NCBI RefSeq assembly: GCF_001458335.1
Contig: NZ_CYTO01000020.1
Coordinates: forward strand, 211,747-275,746
Source of the DNA: Cognatishimia activa
Lineage (GTDB): Bacteria > Pseudomonadota > Alphaproteobacteria > Rhodobacterales > Rhodobacteraceae
Direction: 5' to 3'
Length of the DNA stretch: 64,000 nt
Shown: positions 45,760-53,931 of the stretch, piece by piece
Numbering within the stretch: the first letter of the stretch is position 1
Layout: every line of letters begins with the position of its first letter
Notes under the pieces: generated by a model
The model's input: the letters and a program-made list of their open reading frames with translations, nothing else
What the model was told of the DNA's origin: nothing
Database searches by the model: none
Made by a program: the position numbers and the translations under genes

Positions 45760-46212
45760 TTAACTCCGCTGGTCTTTCGGAGACCCCATCACCACATAGC
45801 TGGTGATCGAGTGGACCTGGGGCAGCACACCCAACACATCTGTATGAAACGTTTTGTAGGCCACAAGGTCAGTCGCCTCGACGCGCAATAGGTATTCGAC
45901 TGCGCCCGTTATGTTGTGGCATTCGATCACTTCAGGGGCACGCGAAATGGCCCGCTCAAACGCTTCCTGAGCGTCTTTTGTGTGCTGGTTCAATCCAACA
46001 GTCACGTAAGCCACAAAGCCAATCCCGCGTTTCCCGCGATCAAGCACCGCACGATAACCAGAGATCACGCCCTCACGCTCTAGCTCCTGCACCCGACGCA
46101 AACATGCCGAAGGCGACAGACCCACGCGATCTGCTAATTCAAGATTGCTCATCCGGCCATCGCGAGCCAGCTCTCGCAATATATGATCGTTTATTTCATC
46201 ATTTTTCGCCAT
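45760..46212 (-). CDS. Lrp/AsnC family regulator, adjacent to LysE transporter
   Basis: The 150-residue protein has the Lrp helix-turn-helix (GRMSNLELADRVGLSPSACLRRVQELE) and C-terminal RAM domain (ECHNITGAVEYLLRVEATDLVAYKTFH). It is divergent from a LysE gene 72 bases away. Exact 11-base direct repeats next to both start codons make a shared operator likely. Lrp regulators commonly control amino-acid exporters. Confidence 0.9.
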   Translation of the reverse strand: MAKNDEINDHILRELARDGRMSNLELADRVGLSPSACLRRVQELEREGVISGYRAVLDRGKRGIGFVAYVTVGLNQHTKDAQEAFERAISRAPEVIECHNITGAVEYLLRVEATDLVAYKTFHTDVLGVLPQVHSITSYVVMGSPKDQRS

Positions 46213-46285
46213 TGATTGCGAAACTATCTAAAATGAACACCAAAACGCAACCCAACACGGCTATTTATCCCTCATGATTGCGAAA
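46213..46285. promoter_or_regulatory. Direct-repeat pair in Lrp-LysE intergenic region
   Basis: TGATTGCGAAA occurs exactly at 46213-46223 and again at 46275-46285. The first copy abuts the Lrp start codon and the second runs into the LysE start codon. The 62-base centre distance is close to six helical turns, suiting wrapped Lrp binding. Confidence 0.55.
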
Positions 46286-46878
46286 TGACCATTGAAATCC
46301 TCACCGCCCTTGTCGCATTCGCCTTCGTCACGTCGATCACCCCAGGCCCAAACAACATGATGTTGCTGGCCTCCGGGGCAAATTTCGGCTTCGTTCGCAC
46401 GATCCCACATATGCTTGGAATTGGGATCGGCTTTACAATTATGGTGATGTTGGTGGGCGCAGGGCTGATGCAGCTGTTTGATGCTTGGCCGCCCAGTTAT
46501 CTGATCCTGAAAGTGCTCAGCGCAGCGTATATGTTATGGCTGGCCTGGAAGATCGCACATTCGGCAAGCCCCGAAGGCATGAGTGCAGGCGCGAAACCTA
46601 TGACATTCACGCAAGCGGCGCTATTCCAGTGGGTGAACCCCAAGGCTTGGACCATGGCGCTGTCGGCGATCACGCTCTATGCACCGGGTCGCGAGCTTCT
46701 ATCTGTACTGCTGGTCGCCATCGTCTTTGGAGGGATCAACCTCCCGACCGTCAGCACTTGGACGATTCTGGGTCAAAAGCTGCGCGTTATCCTGAGCAAC
46801 CCGCGCCGCCTAACGGTCTTTAACTGGACGATGGCCGCGCTCTTGGTCATTTCTCTTATCCCCAGCCTGACAGCATGA
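46285..46878 (+). CDS. LysE family amino-acid exporter
   Basis: The 197-residue membrane protein has about six hydrophobic segments and the family N-terminus TALVAFAFVTSITPGPNNMMLLASGANFG, where the TPGPN motif is diagnostic. The second half begins PMTFTQAALFQWVNPKAWTMAL, another conserved LysE/RhtB block. It would export an amino acid or analogue; the substrate is unknown. No clear Shine-Dalgarno sequence is seen before its ATG. It is controlled probably by the divergent Lrp gene. Confidence 0.9.
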   Translation: MTIEILTALVAFAFVTSITPGPNNMMLLASGANFGFVRTIPHMLGIGIGFTIMVMLVGAGLMQLFDAWPPSYLILKVLSAAYMLWLAWKIAHSASPEGMSAGAKPMTFTQAALFQWVNPKAWTMALSAITLYAPGRELLSVLLVAIVFGGINLPTVSTWTILGQKLRVILSNPRRLTVFNWTMAALLVISLIPSLTA

Positions 46879-46937
46879 GTTGCAATTGTCTGCACGTAGG
46901 GTCATATAGCGAAACGCAGGATTGCGCGGAGTGAACA

Positions 46938-47900
46938 ATGACCAACTACCTCGATTTTGAAAAACCGCTGGCCGAGATTGAAGGCAAAGCCGAAGAACTT
47001 CGGGCCATGGCGCGGCAAAATGAGGAAATGGATGTCTCTGACGAGGCGGCTGCGCTGGACAAAAAGGCCAGCGAACTTTTGGAAGAGCTGTATCAAACCC
47101 TGACTCCATGGCGGAAATGCCAGGTGGCGCGGCACCCGGATCGCCCCCATTGCGAAGATTACATCAAAGCACTGTTCACCGAATACACGTCCCTCGCCGG
47201 CGACCGGAATTTTGCCGATGACCATGCGGTTATGGGCGGTTTGGCGCGGTTTAACGATCAGCCAGTGATGGTGATTGGTCAGGAAAAGGGCAACAACACC
47301 AAGTCACGTATCGAACGCAATTTCGGCATGGCCCGTCCTGAAGGCTATCGTAAGGCGATCCGCCTAATGGAGATGGCCGACAAATTTGGCATCCCGATTG
47401 TCACGCTCGTGGACACGCCGGGCGCATACCCTGGCAAAGGCGCGGAAGAGCGCGGCCAGTCCGAAGCCATCGCCCGCAGCACAGAAAAGTGCCTGCAAGT
47501 AGGCGTCCCGGTGATCTCTGTGATCATTGGCGAAGGTGGTTCCGGTGGCGCGGTTGCGCTGGCAACAGCCAACAAGCTCGCAATGCTAGAGCATTCTGTT
47601 TACTCCGTGATCACGCCAGAAGGTTGCGCATCTATCCTTTGGAAAGACGCCAACAAGATGCGTGAAGCGGCGGAAGCACTGCGTCTGACCGCTGGTGATC
47701 TCCTACAACTGGGTGTCGTGGATCGCAGCATCACCGAACCTCTGGGTGGCGCGCATCGTGGCCGCGACCAAGCGATCGAAGCTGTCGGCAACGCCATCGC
47801 TGAAATGCTGAAAGAGGTGGATGGTCTGAGCCGCGAGGACGTCATCAAGTCCCGCCGCCAGAAGTTCATGGATCTGGGCAGCAAAGGTCTCGCCGCGTAA
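46938..47900 (+). CDS. accA: Acetyl-CoA carboxylase carboxyltransferase subunit alpha
   Basis: The 320-residue protein begins [21 protein letters not shown], the AccA coiled N-terminus, then has [41 protein letters not shown] and the crotonase-fold oxyanion region [18 protein letters not shown]. It forms the carboxyltransferase with AccD to make malonyl-CoA for fatty acids. GGAGTG precedes its ATG. accD is not in the window. Confidence 0.96.
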   Translation: MTNYLDFEKPLAEIEGKAEELRAMARQNEEMDVSDEAAALDKKASELLEELYQTLTPWRKCQVARHPDRPHCEDYIKALFTEYTSLAGDRNFADDHAVMGGLARFNDQPVMVIGQEKGNNTKSRIERNFGMARPEGYRKAIRLMEMADKFGIPIVTLVDTPGAYPGKGAEERGQSEAIARSTEKCLQVGVPVISVIIGEGGSGGAVALATANKLAMLEHSVYSVITPEGCASILWKDANKMREAAEALRLTAGDLLQLGVVDRSITEPLGGAHRGRDQAIEAVGNAIAEMLKEVDGLSREDVIKSRRQKFMDLGSKGLAA

Positions 47901-47910
47901 AGCGAGTCCT

Positions 47911-48561
47911 TTAGGACGCCAGCAGACGCAACCCGTTTGTCACATCAGACCTGACCGCAAGTCGAAGACCGGGCTCATCCCCAGCCTTTAGTGCTGCAAT
48001 AATCAAACGATGATAGTGCGGCGGCTCGGACCGGCGCAATTTGCCGTAGAGTTGACGCATCGTTGGCCCCATTTGCAGCCAAACGGTTTCCGCCATTGCA
48101 AGCATCGCAGGCGCTTGGGCACGCAGATATAGCGCGCGGTGAAAATCAAGATTGGCGCGAATATATCCAACCGCATCTTTCTGCGCGACCCGTTCAGCGA
48201 CCGAGTTATTGATGGCCTGCAATCGATCAATCAAAGCCATGTGCGCACGCGGGAGCGCCCGGCTGGACAGTTCGACTTCGATCAGCGCACGCAGGGCCGC
48301 AAGCTCTTCGATGCGATCATTTGTAAGTTCCGGGGTCGCAACCCTGCCCGAGCTTGAAAGAGTTAATGCGCCCTCGGCGACCAAACGCCGAACCGCTTCT
48401 CTTGCAGGTGTCATAGACACGCCGAACTCAGATCCAATCCCTCGAAGTGTCAACGCATGTCCGGGCAGAATCTCTCCGTGCATGATCCTTGATCGCAATC
48501 CGCGATAGACACGGTCATGGGCGGATGTGGCGTAGTCTTGTGGCTTTTGATTTTGCAGCAT
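47911..48561 (-). CDS. GntR family regulator with FCD domain
   Basis: The 216-residue protein has an N-terminal winged helix (VYRGLRSRIMHGEILPGHALTLRGIGSEFGVSMTPAREAVRRLVAEG) and an all-helical FCD ligand-binding domain (NLDFHRALYLRAQ and AALKAGDEPGLRLAVRSDV). Family members usually respond to organic acids. The target is unclear: it is convergent with accA and followed upstream by a peptidase gene on the same strand. Confidence 0.88.
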   Translation of the reverse strand: MLQNQKPQDYATSAHDRVYRGLRSRIMHGEILPGHALTLRGIGSEFGVSMTPAREAVRRLVAEGALTLSSSGRVATPELTNDRIEELAALRALIEVELSSRALPRAHMALIDRLQAINNSVAERVAQKDAVGYIRANLDFHRALYLRAQAPAMLAMAETVWLQMGPTMRQLYGKLRRSEPPHYHRLIIAALKAGDEPGLRLAVRSDVTNGLRLLAS

Positions 48562-48609
48562 TCAAAGAATGTGATCACAAAAAAGCCGGAGGTCAATCGC
48601 GAAAGTGGC

Positions 48610-49311
48610 TTAAGCGAAGCGATAGCGATGCAACTTTTCGCCATGCTGCTTCAGCCAACGCCTTTCCGCTTGGAAGGGTCCATAAAGACGCTCGACGAGT
48701 GCCCAGAATTTTGGGGAGTGGTTCATCTGATCCAGATGCGCCACCTCATGGGCTGCCACGTAGTTTAGCACCTCTTCCGGCGCCATGATCAGGCGCCAAG
48801 AATACATCAAACCGCCGGCCGATGTGCAGGACCCCCAGCGAGACCGGGTATCACGCAAGGTGAATTTGCTATAGGGGCGCCCCAAAGCCTGCGCATAGCG
48901 ATCCGAAGCCGCAACCAGACGCTCCCGCGCTTGCAATTTTAAGAACGCTTCGACCTGACGACCGACGGCCTTGCGGCCCGAGGGCACCAAAAGCATGTCG
49001 CTTTCTATCGAAACGGTTTTGGCACTGCCCAGCGCGATATCAAGCAGCTCGCCTTGAAACGGGATCGATGCCCCTAGATCCACCAAAATCTCGCCTGGGA
49101 GATCGGATAACTGCGACCGAACCCAATCGGCCTTCTGCGCCACAAAGGCCAGACCCTCTTTCTCTGGCACGCGCTGGGGCAAAGTCAGGCTGACACGCCC
49201 ATCCAGGCGAGAGACCCGCAAACTGATCCGTCGCGCCCGCTTGCTGCGGCGCAAGTGAACCTCAATTTGGGGCTCTCCATTTGGACCAATTGGCAGAAAA
49301 TGTTGTGTCAT
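48610..49311 (-). CDS. YgjP-like metallopeptidase domain protein (DUF45)
   Basis: The 233-residue cytoplasmic protein has a zinc peptidase motif (YVAAHEVAHLDQMNHSPKFW), where HExxH supplies two zinc ligands and the following histidine a third. Upstream lies the SRWGSCTSAGGLMYSWRLIMAP block typical of YgjP/DUF45. Members resemble SprT and WSS1 proteases, but the bacterial role is not known. GAGGG lies just before its ATG. Confidence 0.88.
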   Translation of the reverse strand: MTQHFLPIGPNGEPQIEVHLRRSKRARRISLRVSRLDGRVSLTLPQRVPEKEGLAFVAQKADWVRSQLSDLPGEILVDLGASIPFQGELLDIALGSAKTVSIESDMLLVPSGRKAVGRQVEAFLKLQARERLVAASDRYAQALGRPYSKFTLRDTRSRWGSCTSAGGLMYSWRLIMAPEEVLNYVAAHEVAHLDQMNHSPKFWALVERLYGPFQAERRWLKQHGEKLHRYRFA

Positions 49312-49417
49312 TGCACCCTCAACGCATCGGATTATGCGTTACCCTTTGACTTGCCCCGTCACATATGGCACTTGGCGCGAACTGTCGACAAGACTCACGT
49401 GATTTAGGGGGATTCCC

Positions 49418-49738
49418 ATGCCCAAAGAAGAATGGGGCGTAAAGCGCCTGTGCCCGACAACTGGCAAGCGTTTTTACGACCTGAACAAAGATCCAATCGT
49501 CAGCCCTTACACCGGTGAGGTGGTTGAGATGGACAGCGGCAAGAGCCGCATGATTGCTGCAGATGATGAAGATGCGGCGACATTGAAAGCCAAAGCAGCA
49601 ACCGCAGATGATGCGGAAGTGCTTGAGGATGATGATGTAGATATCGATCTGGACGATGATGTGTTGGACGAGGACGACGACGATAACGTTTCCCTCGACG
49701 ACATCGCAGATGTTCCAGCGGACGATAACGACGATTGA
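49418..49738 (+). CDS. TIGR02300 family acidic protein
   Basis: The 106-residue protein starts MPKEEWGVKRLCPTTGKRFYDLNKDPIVSPYTGE, the TIGR02300 N-terminus, where the single cysteine and FYDLN are conserved. After residue 45 it becomes an Asp/Glu-rich tail of about 60 residues with almost no hydrophobic content and is probably disordered. Function is unknown; it is typical of Alphaproteobacteria. Confidence 0.88.
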   Translation: MPKEEWGVKRLCPTTGKRFYDLNKDPIVSPYTGEVVEMDSGKSRMIAADDEDAATLKAKAATADDAEVLEDDDVDIDLDDDVLDEDDDDNVSLDDIADVPADDNDD

Positions 49739-49836
49739 TCTCATTCGGGCGGGATTTCCACTTGATCCCGCCCAATGAAATGCCTAATTAGGCGCGCACA
49801 GATGAACGCCGAATAGCAAAATCATCTGGCAAATTT

Positions 49837-49912
<76 letters not shown>

Positions 49913-50063
49913 ATTTTCCAATTGAAAATGATCACATGGTTCTGCATGTTCGGTCAGAGAAATTGCATTTGGCGACTTTGTCTGTGAGATTCTACAGCAG
50001 CAATTGTCGCTAAGGCGCTTCCACTTACTGTGGCCTTGCAACGTCTGACTTCAGCAGACTGGA

Positions 50064-50825
50064 TTACAAAAACAGGGCTGAGCTGAGATTCTGCGCTGCA
50101 GTTAAAAGGATATCTTTGCGCTCAATAGCCTCAGTCAAAGACACCCGCTGTGAAGGCCCGTGGTAAGCGATGCTGGCAATGTAACGTCCTTGCGTATCCA
50201 AAACCGGGACCGCTATTGCAACCATTCCTTCGATAAACTCTTGCTGATCAAGCGCGTATCCTTGCTTGCGGATCTGACTGAGTTCCTCAAGTAGGCGCTC
50301 CGGTGTATCGAGTGTAAATTGGGTCATACTTTCCAGCGCAAGCGAGTTTACCAGCGCTTCACGTTTTTTCTGTGCGAGACTTGCCAGAAAAGATTTACCG
50401 CTCGCCGTGCAATGGAAGGGTACGCTTGTGCCGATCGGAAGCTGAACTCGAAAGGGCCAGTCGGTTTCCACGCGATCCAAATAATGCATCCCGGTATTGC
50501 CCGGCGCTGCGTAGTTGACGGTTTCACCGACGCATTCAGACACCTGTTTCAGAATTTGGTGGCGCGCCACGTGATCTCTTGAATTGTAAAGCAACCCAGA
50601 TCCCATTTCACGAAGACGCCGGGCAACTTGGTATTTTTTGGCATTGCCGGGGCGTGTCAGAAACCCGTTCTCCTCGAGCGTCACGCACAATCTGTGAACG
50701 GTCTGTTTTGGCAACCCAAGTTCTTCGTTAATCTGTGTCGCTGTCATCGGCAGATCACTTTTCCCTAGAATTTCCAGGATCAAAAGCGTGCGCAGATTGG
50801 TTGGGATGCGATCAGAATCCGGCAA
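50064..50825 (-). CDS. IclR family transcriptional regulator
   Basis: The 253-residue protein has the IclR layout: a helix-turn-helix (LPMTATQINEELGLPKQTVHRLCVTLEENGF) and a C-terminal effector domain with GTSVPFHCTASGKSFLAS and YALDQQEFIEGMVAIAVPV. It uses a TTG start behind AAGGGGGC, with no ATG in frame. It is divergent from the GMC gene; the 108-base gap holds a TGGA-type palindrome and a hairpin. It probably controls the GMC-TRAP-hps genes. Confidence 0.9.
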   Translation of the reverse strand: MPDSDRIPTNLRTLLILEILGKSDLPMTATQINEELGLPKQTVHRLCVTLEENGFLTRPGNAKKYQVARRLREMGSGLLYNSRDHVARHQILKQVSECVGETVNYAAPGNTGMHYLDRVETDWPFRVQLPIGTSVPFHCTASGKSFLASLAQKKREALVNSLALESMTQFTLDTPERLLEELSQIRKQGYALDQQEFIEGMVAIAVPVLDTQGRYIASIAYHGPSQRVSLTEAIERKDILLTAAQNLSSALFL

Positions 50826-50851
50826 TTAAGCCCCCTTCGTAAAAAAAGATG

Positions 50852-50917
50852 GTGGATTTTCCACGAATCACTGTAACGTCATTTTTTACCAAATTCGAGA
50901 CCTAAAGTCTCATTTTT
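50852..50917. promoter_or_regulatory. IclR-type palindrome and hairpin before GMC gene
   Basis: GTGGA-TTT-TCCAC (50852-50864) resembles the TGGAAAnnTTCCA operators of IclR proteins. GAGAC/GTCTC (50897-50911) forms a hairpin followed by ATTTTTT. TCATTTTTT occurs twice, 30 bases apart (50879 and 50909). Confidence 0.5.
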
Positions 50918-50933
50918 TGATAATTGAGGAAAT

Positions 50934-52535
50934 ATGAAGTTCGACTTCGTCATTGTTGGAGCTGGATCGGCTGGTTGCGCACTTGCAAATCGTCTGAGTG
51001 CAGATGATCGGTTCACGGTTGCGCTGATTGAAGCGGGGCCTGCGGATCGCAATCCTTGGATCCATGTTCCGGTGGGATACTTCCGCACGATGGGCAATCC
51101 CCGTTCCGACTGGATGTATATGACAGAACAGGACCCAGGTATTGCCGGGCGCGCTATTTCATGGCCGCGCGGTCGCGTGCTTGGAGGTTCGAGTTCGATC
51201 AACGGTCTGCTTTATGTTCGGGGGCAGCCTGAAGACTATAACCATTGGGCACAACTCGGCTGCACAGGCTGGGCGTGGGACAGTGTTCTACCGCTCTTCA
51301 AGCGTTCAGAAACCTGGCATGGAGACCACTCAAACGACGTGCGTGGCACCGATGGACCTCTGTCCGTACAAGACAGCCGTTTGACTCGCGAAGTCGTGGA
51401 CACTTGGATCGATGCTGCCGAAACCGCAGGATACAGGCGCACGTCAGACTATAACGGAGAAGACCAAGAAGGCGTTGGGTATTTCCAGCTCACCATGCGC
51501 AAAGGCCGCAGATGCTCTTCTGCAGTTGCTTACCTGAACCCCGTGAAGCACCGCCAGAACTTAACAATCATCACAGATGCGCAGACCGAAAAAGTACTCA
51601 TCGAAGATGGGCGCACAACTGGCATTCGTATCAAGCGCAATGGCGCGATGGAGGATATTCACGCCCGCAAGGAAGTGATCCTGAGTGCAGGCGCGATTGG
51701 GTCACCCCAGATTCTCATGCTTTCCGGGATCGGGGACCCTGAAGAGCTGAAACCCCACGGGATCGAGGTCCGGTCGGCGCTTTCCGGTGTTGGGAAGAAC
51801 CTCCAGGACCATCTTCAGGCACGTCCGGTCTACAAGACCAATCTCAGCACCATCAATACCGAAGCGAATAGCATCTTCAAAAAAGGTATGATGGCGATGC
51901 AATACGCGTTGACCCAGCGCGGGCCTATGACAATGGCCGCAAGCCTGGGCACCGGTTTCCTTAAGACCGACGATCAATTGGAAACCCCAGATATTCAGTT
52001 CCACATCCAACCTTGGAGCGCGGATAAGCCGGCCGATGGCCCGCACAAGTTTTCCGCCTTTACGGCGTCAGTCTTGCAGCTGCGCCCTGAAAGCGCAGGA
52101 CATTTGTCGCTGCGCTCTGCGAACATGGACGACCATCCGGAAATACATCCGAACTACCTGGCGACCGATTTGGATTGCACTACCATCGTTAAGGGCATCC
52201 AGATCGCTCGCAAGATCGCTCAAACAGACCCGCTTAAGGCGCATATCACGGAAGAACATGCGCCCGGTTCTGACATTGCGATGGATGACGAACAGGGCAC
52301 GCTGGATTGGGCGCGCCGCACAGCGGTGACGATCTATCACCCAACCGGCACCTGCAAAATGGGTGTCGATGACATGGCCGTCGTTGACCCTCGGTTAAAG
52401 GTCAAAGGCGTTAATGGGCTGCGGGTGGCGGACGCATCCATCATGCCGCAGATCGTCAGCGGCAATACCAACGCGCCCTGTATCATGATCGGCGAAAAGG
52501 CCGCCGATCTTGTGTTGGAGGACGCAAGATCATGA
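50934..52535 (+). CDS. GMC family FAD-dependent oxidoreductase
   Basis: The 533-residue flavoprotein has an N-terminal dinucleotide fold ([21 protein letters not shown]) and the GMC signatures [19 protein letters not shown] (near 78) and [19 protein letters not shown] (near 252). The C-terminal catalytic stretch is [10 protein letters not shown] followed by [16 protein letters not shown]. The family includes choline dehydrogenase and other alcohol dehydrogenases; choline dehydrogenase itself is less likely because no bet genes are present. As first gene of the sulfonate cluster it may oxidise the primary alcohol of the imported compound. Confidence 0.9.
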   Translation: MKFDFVIVGAGSAGCALANRLSADDRFTVALIEAGPADRNPWIHVPVGYFRTMGNPRSDWMYMTEQDPGIAGRAISWPRGRVLGGSSSINGLLYVRGQPEDYNHWAQLGCTGWAWDSVLPLFKRSETWHGDHSNDVRGTDGPLSVQDSRLTREVVDTWIDAAETAGYRRTSDYNGEDQEGVGYFQLTMRKGRRCSSAVAYLNPVKHRQNLTIITDAQTEKVLIEDGRTTGIRIKRNGAMEDIHARKEVILSAGAIGSPQILMLSGIGDPEELKPHGIEVRSALSGVGKNLQDHLQARPVYKTNLSTINTEANSIFKKGMMAMQYALTQRGPMTMAASLGTGFLKTDDQLETPDIQFHIQPWSADKPADGPHKFSAFTASVLQLRPESAGHLSLRSANMDDHPEIHPNYLATDLDCTTIVKGIQIARKIAQTDPLKAHITEEHAPGSDIAMDDEQGTLDWARRTAVTIYHPTGTCKMGVDDMAVVDPRLKVKGVNGLRVADASIMPQIVSGNTNAPCIMIGEKAADLVLEDARS

Positions 52536-52576
52536 CGCGCGAGCAGCACAAGATGCCGGATCTCGGCACACAATTT

Positions 52577-52594
52577 AGATCGGCAAGCCGATCT
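52577..52594 (+). promoter_or_regulatory. Perfect inverted repeat between GMC and dctP genes
   Basis: AGATCGGC-AA-GCCGATCT is an 8-base perfect palindrome in the 139-base gap. It could be an operator or a small transcript hairpin. No U-tract follows. Confidence 0.4.
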
Positions 52595-52674
52595 CAATAC
52601 TTTCGGGGCAGTGCCTTCGGCCTCGCAAACGCCAAAAAGAAGACAGAAGGCTTTATCTCAAGGGAGGAGAATAA

Positions 52675-53769
52675 ATGCTTAAGTTCAAACATATAGCGGC
52701 GGGCGCAACTGCCTTGGCGCTGATGGCGACCACGGCAATGGCCGAGAAGGTGCTTCGCATCCAATCGGTTTTGCCTATCACTGCCGATGAGGTGTTCATG
52801 CTGAACGAGTTCGGCAAGGACGTAGCCGCGCTGACCGGTGGGTCGCTAACCATTGAAGTGTTGCCGGCGGGTGCCGTTGTTGGCCCTCGCGACATCATGG
52901 ACGCGGTTGACGCCGGTCTGGTCGAAGGTGGCTTTGCTTGGACGCACTATTGGGGCGGCAAGCACGTCGCTGCAAACCTCTTTGGTGCGCCAGTCGCCGG
53001 TGCGGGTGTTGGCCTAGACAACATCGCGTTCCTCAGCTGGTTCCAATACGGCGGCGGTAAAGAGCTTTATGATCGTCTTTGGGACGAGATGGGCGTGAAC
53101 GTCAAAGGCTTCATGTTGCAGCCGGTAGGTCCAGAAGCGTTGGGTTGGTTCCCGAAACCAATTGAATCCATGGATGACTTCCGTCAGATGCGTTTCCGCG
53201 CTCCTCCAGGTATGGTTGGCGCAGCATACGCGGACATCGGTGTCCCAGCGGTCGCAATGGGCGGCGGTGACATTCTGCCAGCCTTGGAAAAAGGCACCAT
53301 CGACGCAGCGGAATGGTGCTGCCCAAAGCCTGACTCCGTGTTTGGCTTCCAGAAGGTCCTGAAGCACTACTATCTGCAAGGCCTGCACCAGGTGACTGTG
53401 AACGCGGACATGTATGTGAACCGTGATTTCTATGACAGCCTGACTGAACAAGAGCAGATGGCGCTGGACGTTGCAGCAAATGCATCCCTGAGCAAGTCCC
53501 TGTCTTACCGTATCTATGAAAACGGCAAGGCGCTGAAGGATCTTACCGAAAACCACGGTGTCATCCTTGAGGACACGCCTCAGGACTACTTTACCGAGTA
53601 CATGGCAGCAGCGAAAAAAGCACTGCAAGCAGCGGCGGATGAGGATGAATTCTTCGCCGAGGTTTGGCAGTCCCAAAAAGACTTTGCTGACATTGCGGTG
53701 CCATTCTGGGCCGGTGCACAGACCTCAAACGCAGGTCTAGGTCGCGCTCATGCGGCGACGCTGAAGTAA
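52675..53769 (+). CDS. TRAP transporter substrate-binding protein (DctP family)
   Basis: The 364-residue protein has a Sec signal peptide (MLKFKHIAAGATALALMATTAMA, cleavage after about residue 23) and the DctP fold. It contains FRQMRFRAPPGMVGAAYADIGVPAVAMGGGDILPALEKGTIDAAEW, including the conserved Arg that binds substrate carboxylate or sulfonate. A very strong ribosome-binding site (GGGAGGAG) precedes it. It captures the ligand for the fused permease downstream; given the neighbours, DHPS or a related sulfonate is the likely ligand. Confidence 0.92.
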   Translation: MLKFKHIAAGATALALMATTAMAEKVLRIQSVLPITADEVFMLNEFGKDVAALTGGSLTIEVLPAGAVVGPRDIMDAVDAGLVEGGFAWTHYWGGKHVAANLFGAPVAGAGVGLDNIAFLSWFQYGGGKELYDRLWDEMGVNVKGFMLQPVGPEALGWFPKPIESMDDFRQMRFRAPPGMVGAAYADIGVPAVAMGGGDILPALEKGTIDAAEWCCPKPDSVFGFQKVLKHYYLQGLHQVTVNADMYVNRDFYDSLTEQEQMALDVAANASLSKSLSYRIYENGKALKDLTENHGVILEDTPQDYFTEYMAAAKKALQAAADEDEFFAEVWQSQKDFADIAVPFWAGAQTSNAGLGRAHAATLK

Positions 53770-53779
53770 CAAGTGAAAC

Positions 53780-53807
53780 GTGCGGCGCCTTAAATTCGGT
53801 GCCGCAC
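53780..53807 (+). promoter_or_regulatory. Stem-loop between dctP and permease gene
   Basis: GTGCGGCGCC pairs with GGTGCCGCAC (one G-U) around eight bases, 11 bases after the dctP stop. There is no U-tract, so it more likely stabilises the abundant dctP message than terminates it. Confidence 0.6.
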
Positions 53808-53931
53808 GACACCGATCAAACGTCACGACAACTTCGCCATTTTTGGCAAGGGCCAACACTCAGTTGACCCTTACCCAAAATGAGCACCCGTAAAGGGCGT
53901 TTATCGACCAGGGAGAGAGGGGAGATAGGGT

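Noticed and set aside
49319..49744. 141-codon frame antisense to the TIGR02300 gene, rich in Ile and Val
   Set aside because: It is the complement of Asp/Glu codons in the acidic tail and has no independent support.
52532..52696. Separate gene between GMC and dctP
   Set aside because: The frame extends into dctP and has no family features, so it is listed only as a low-interest finding and not as a gene.
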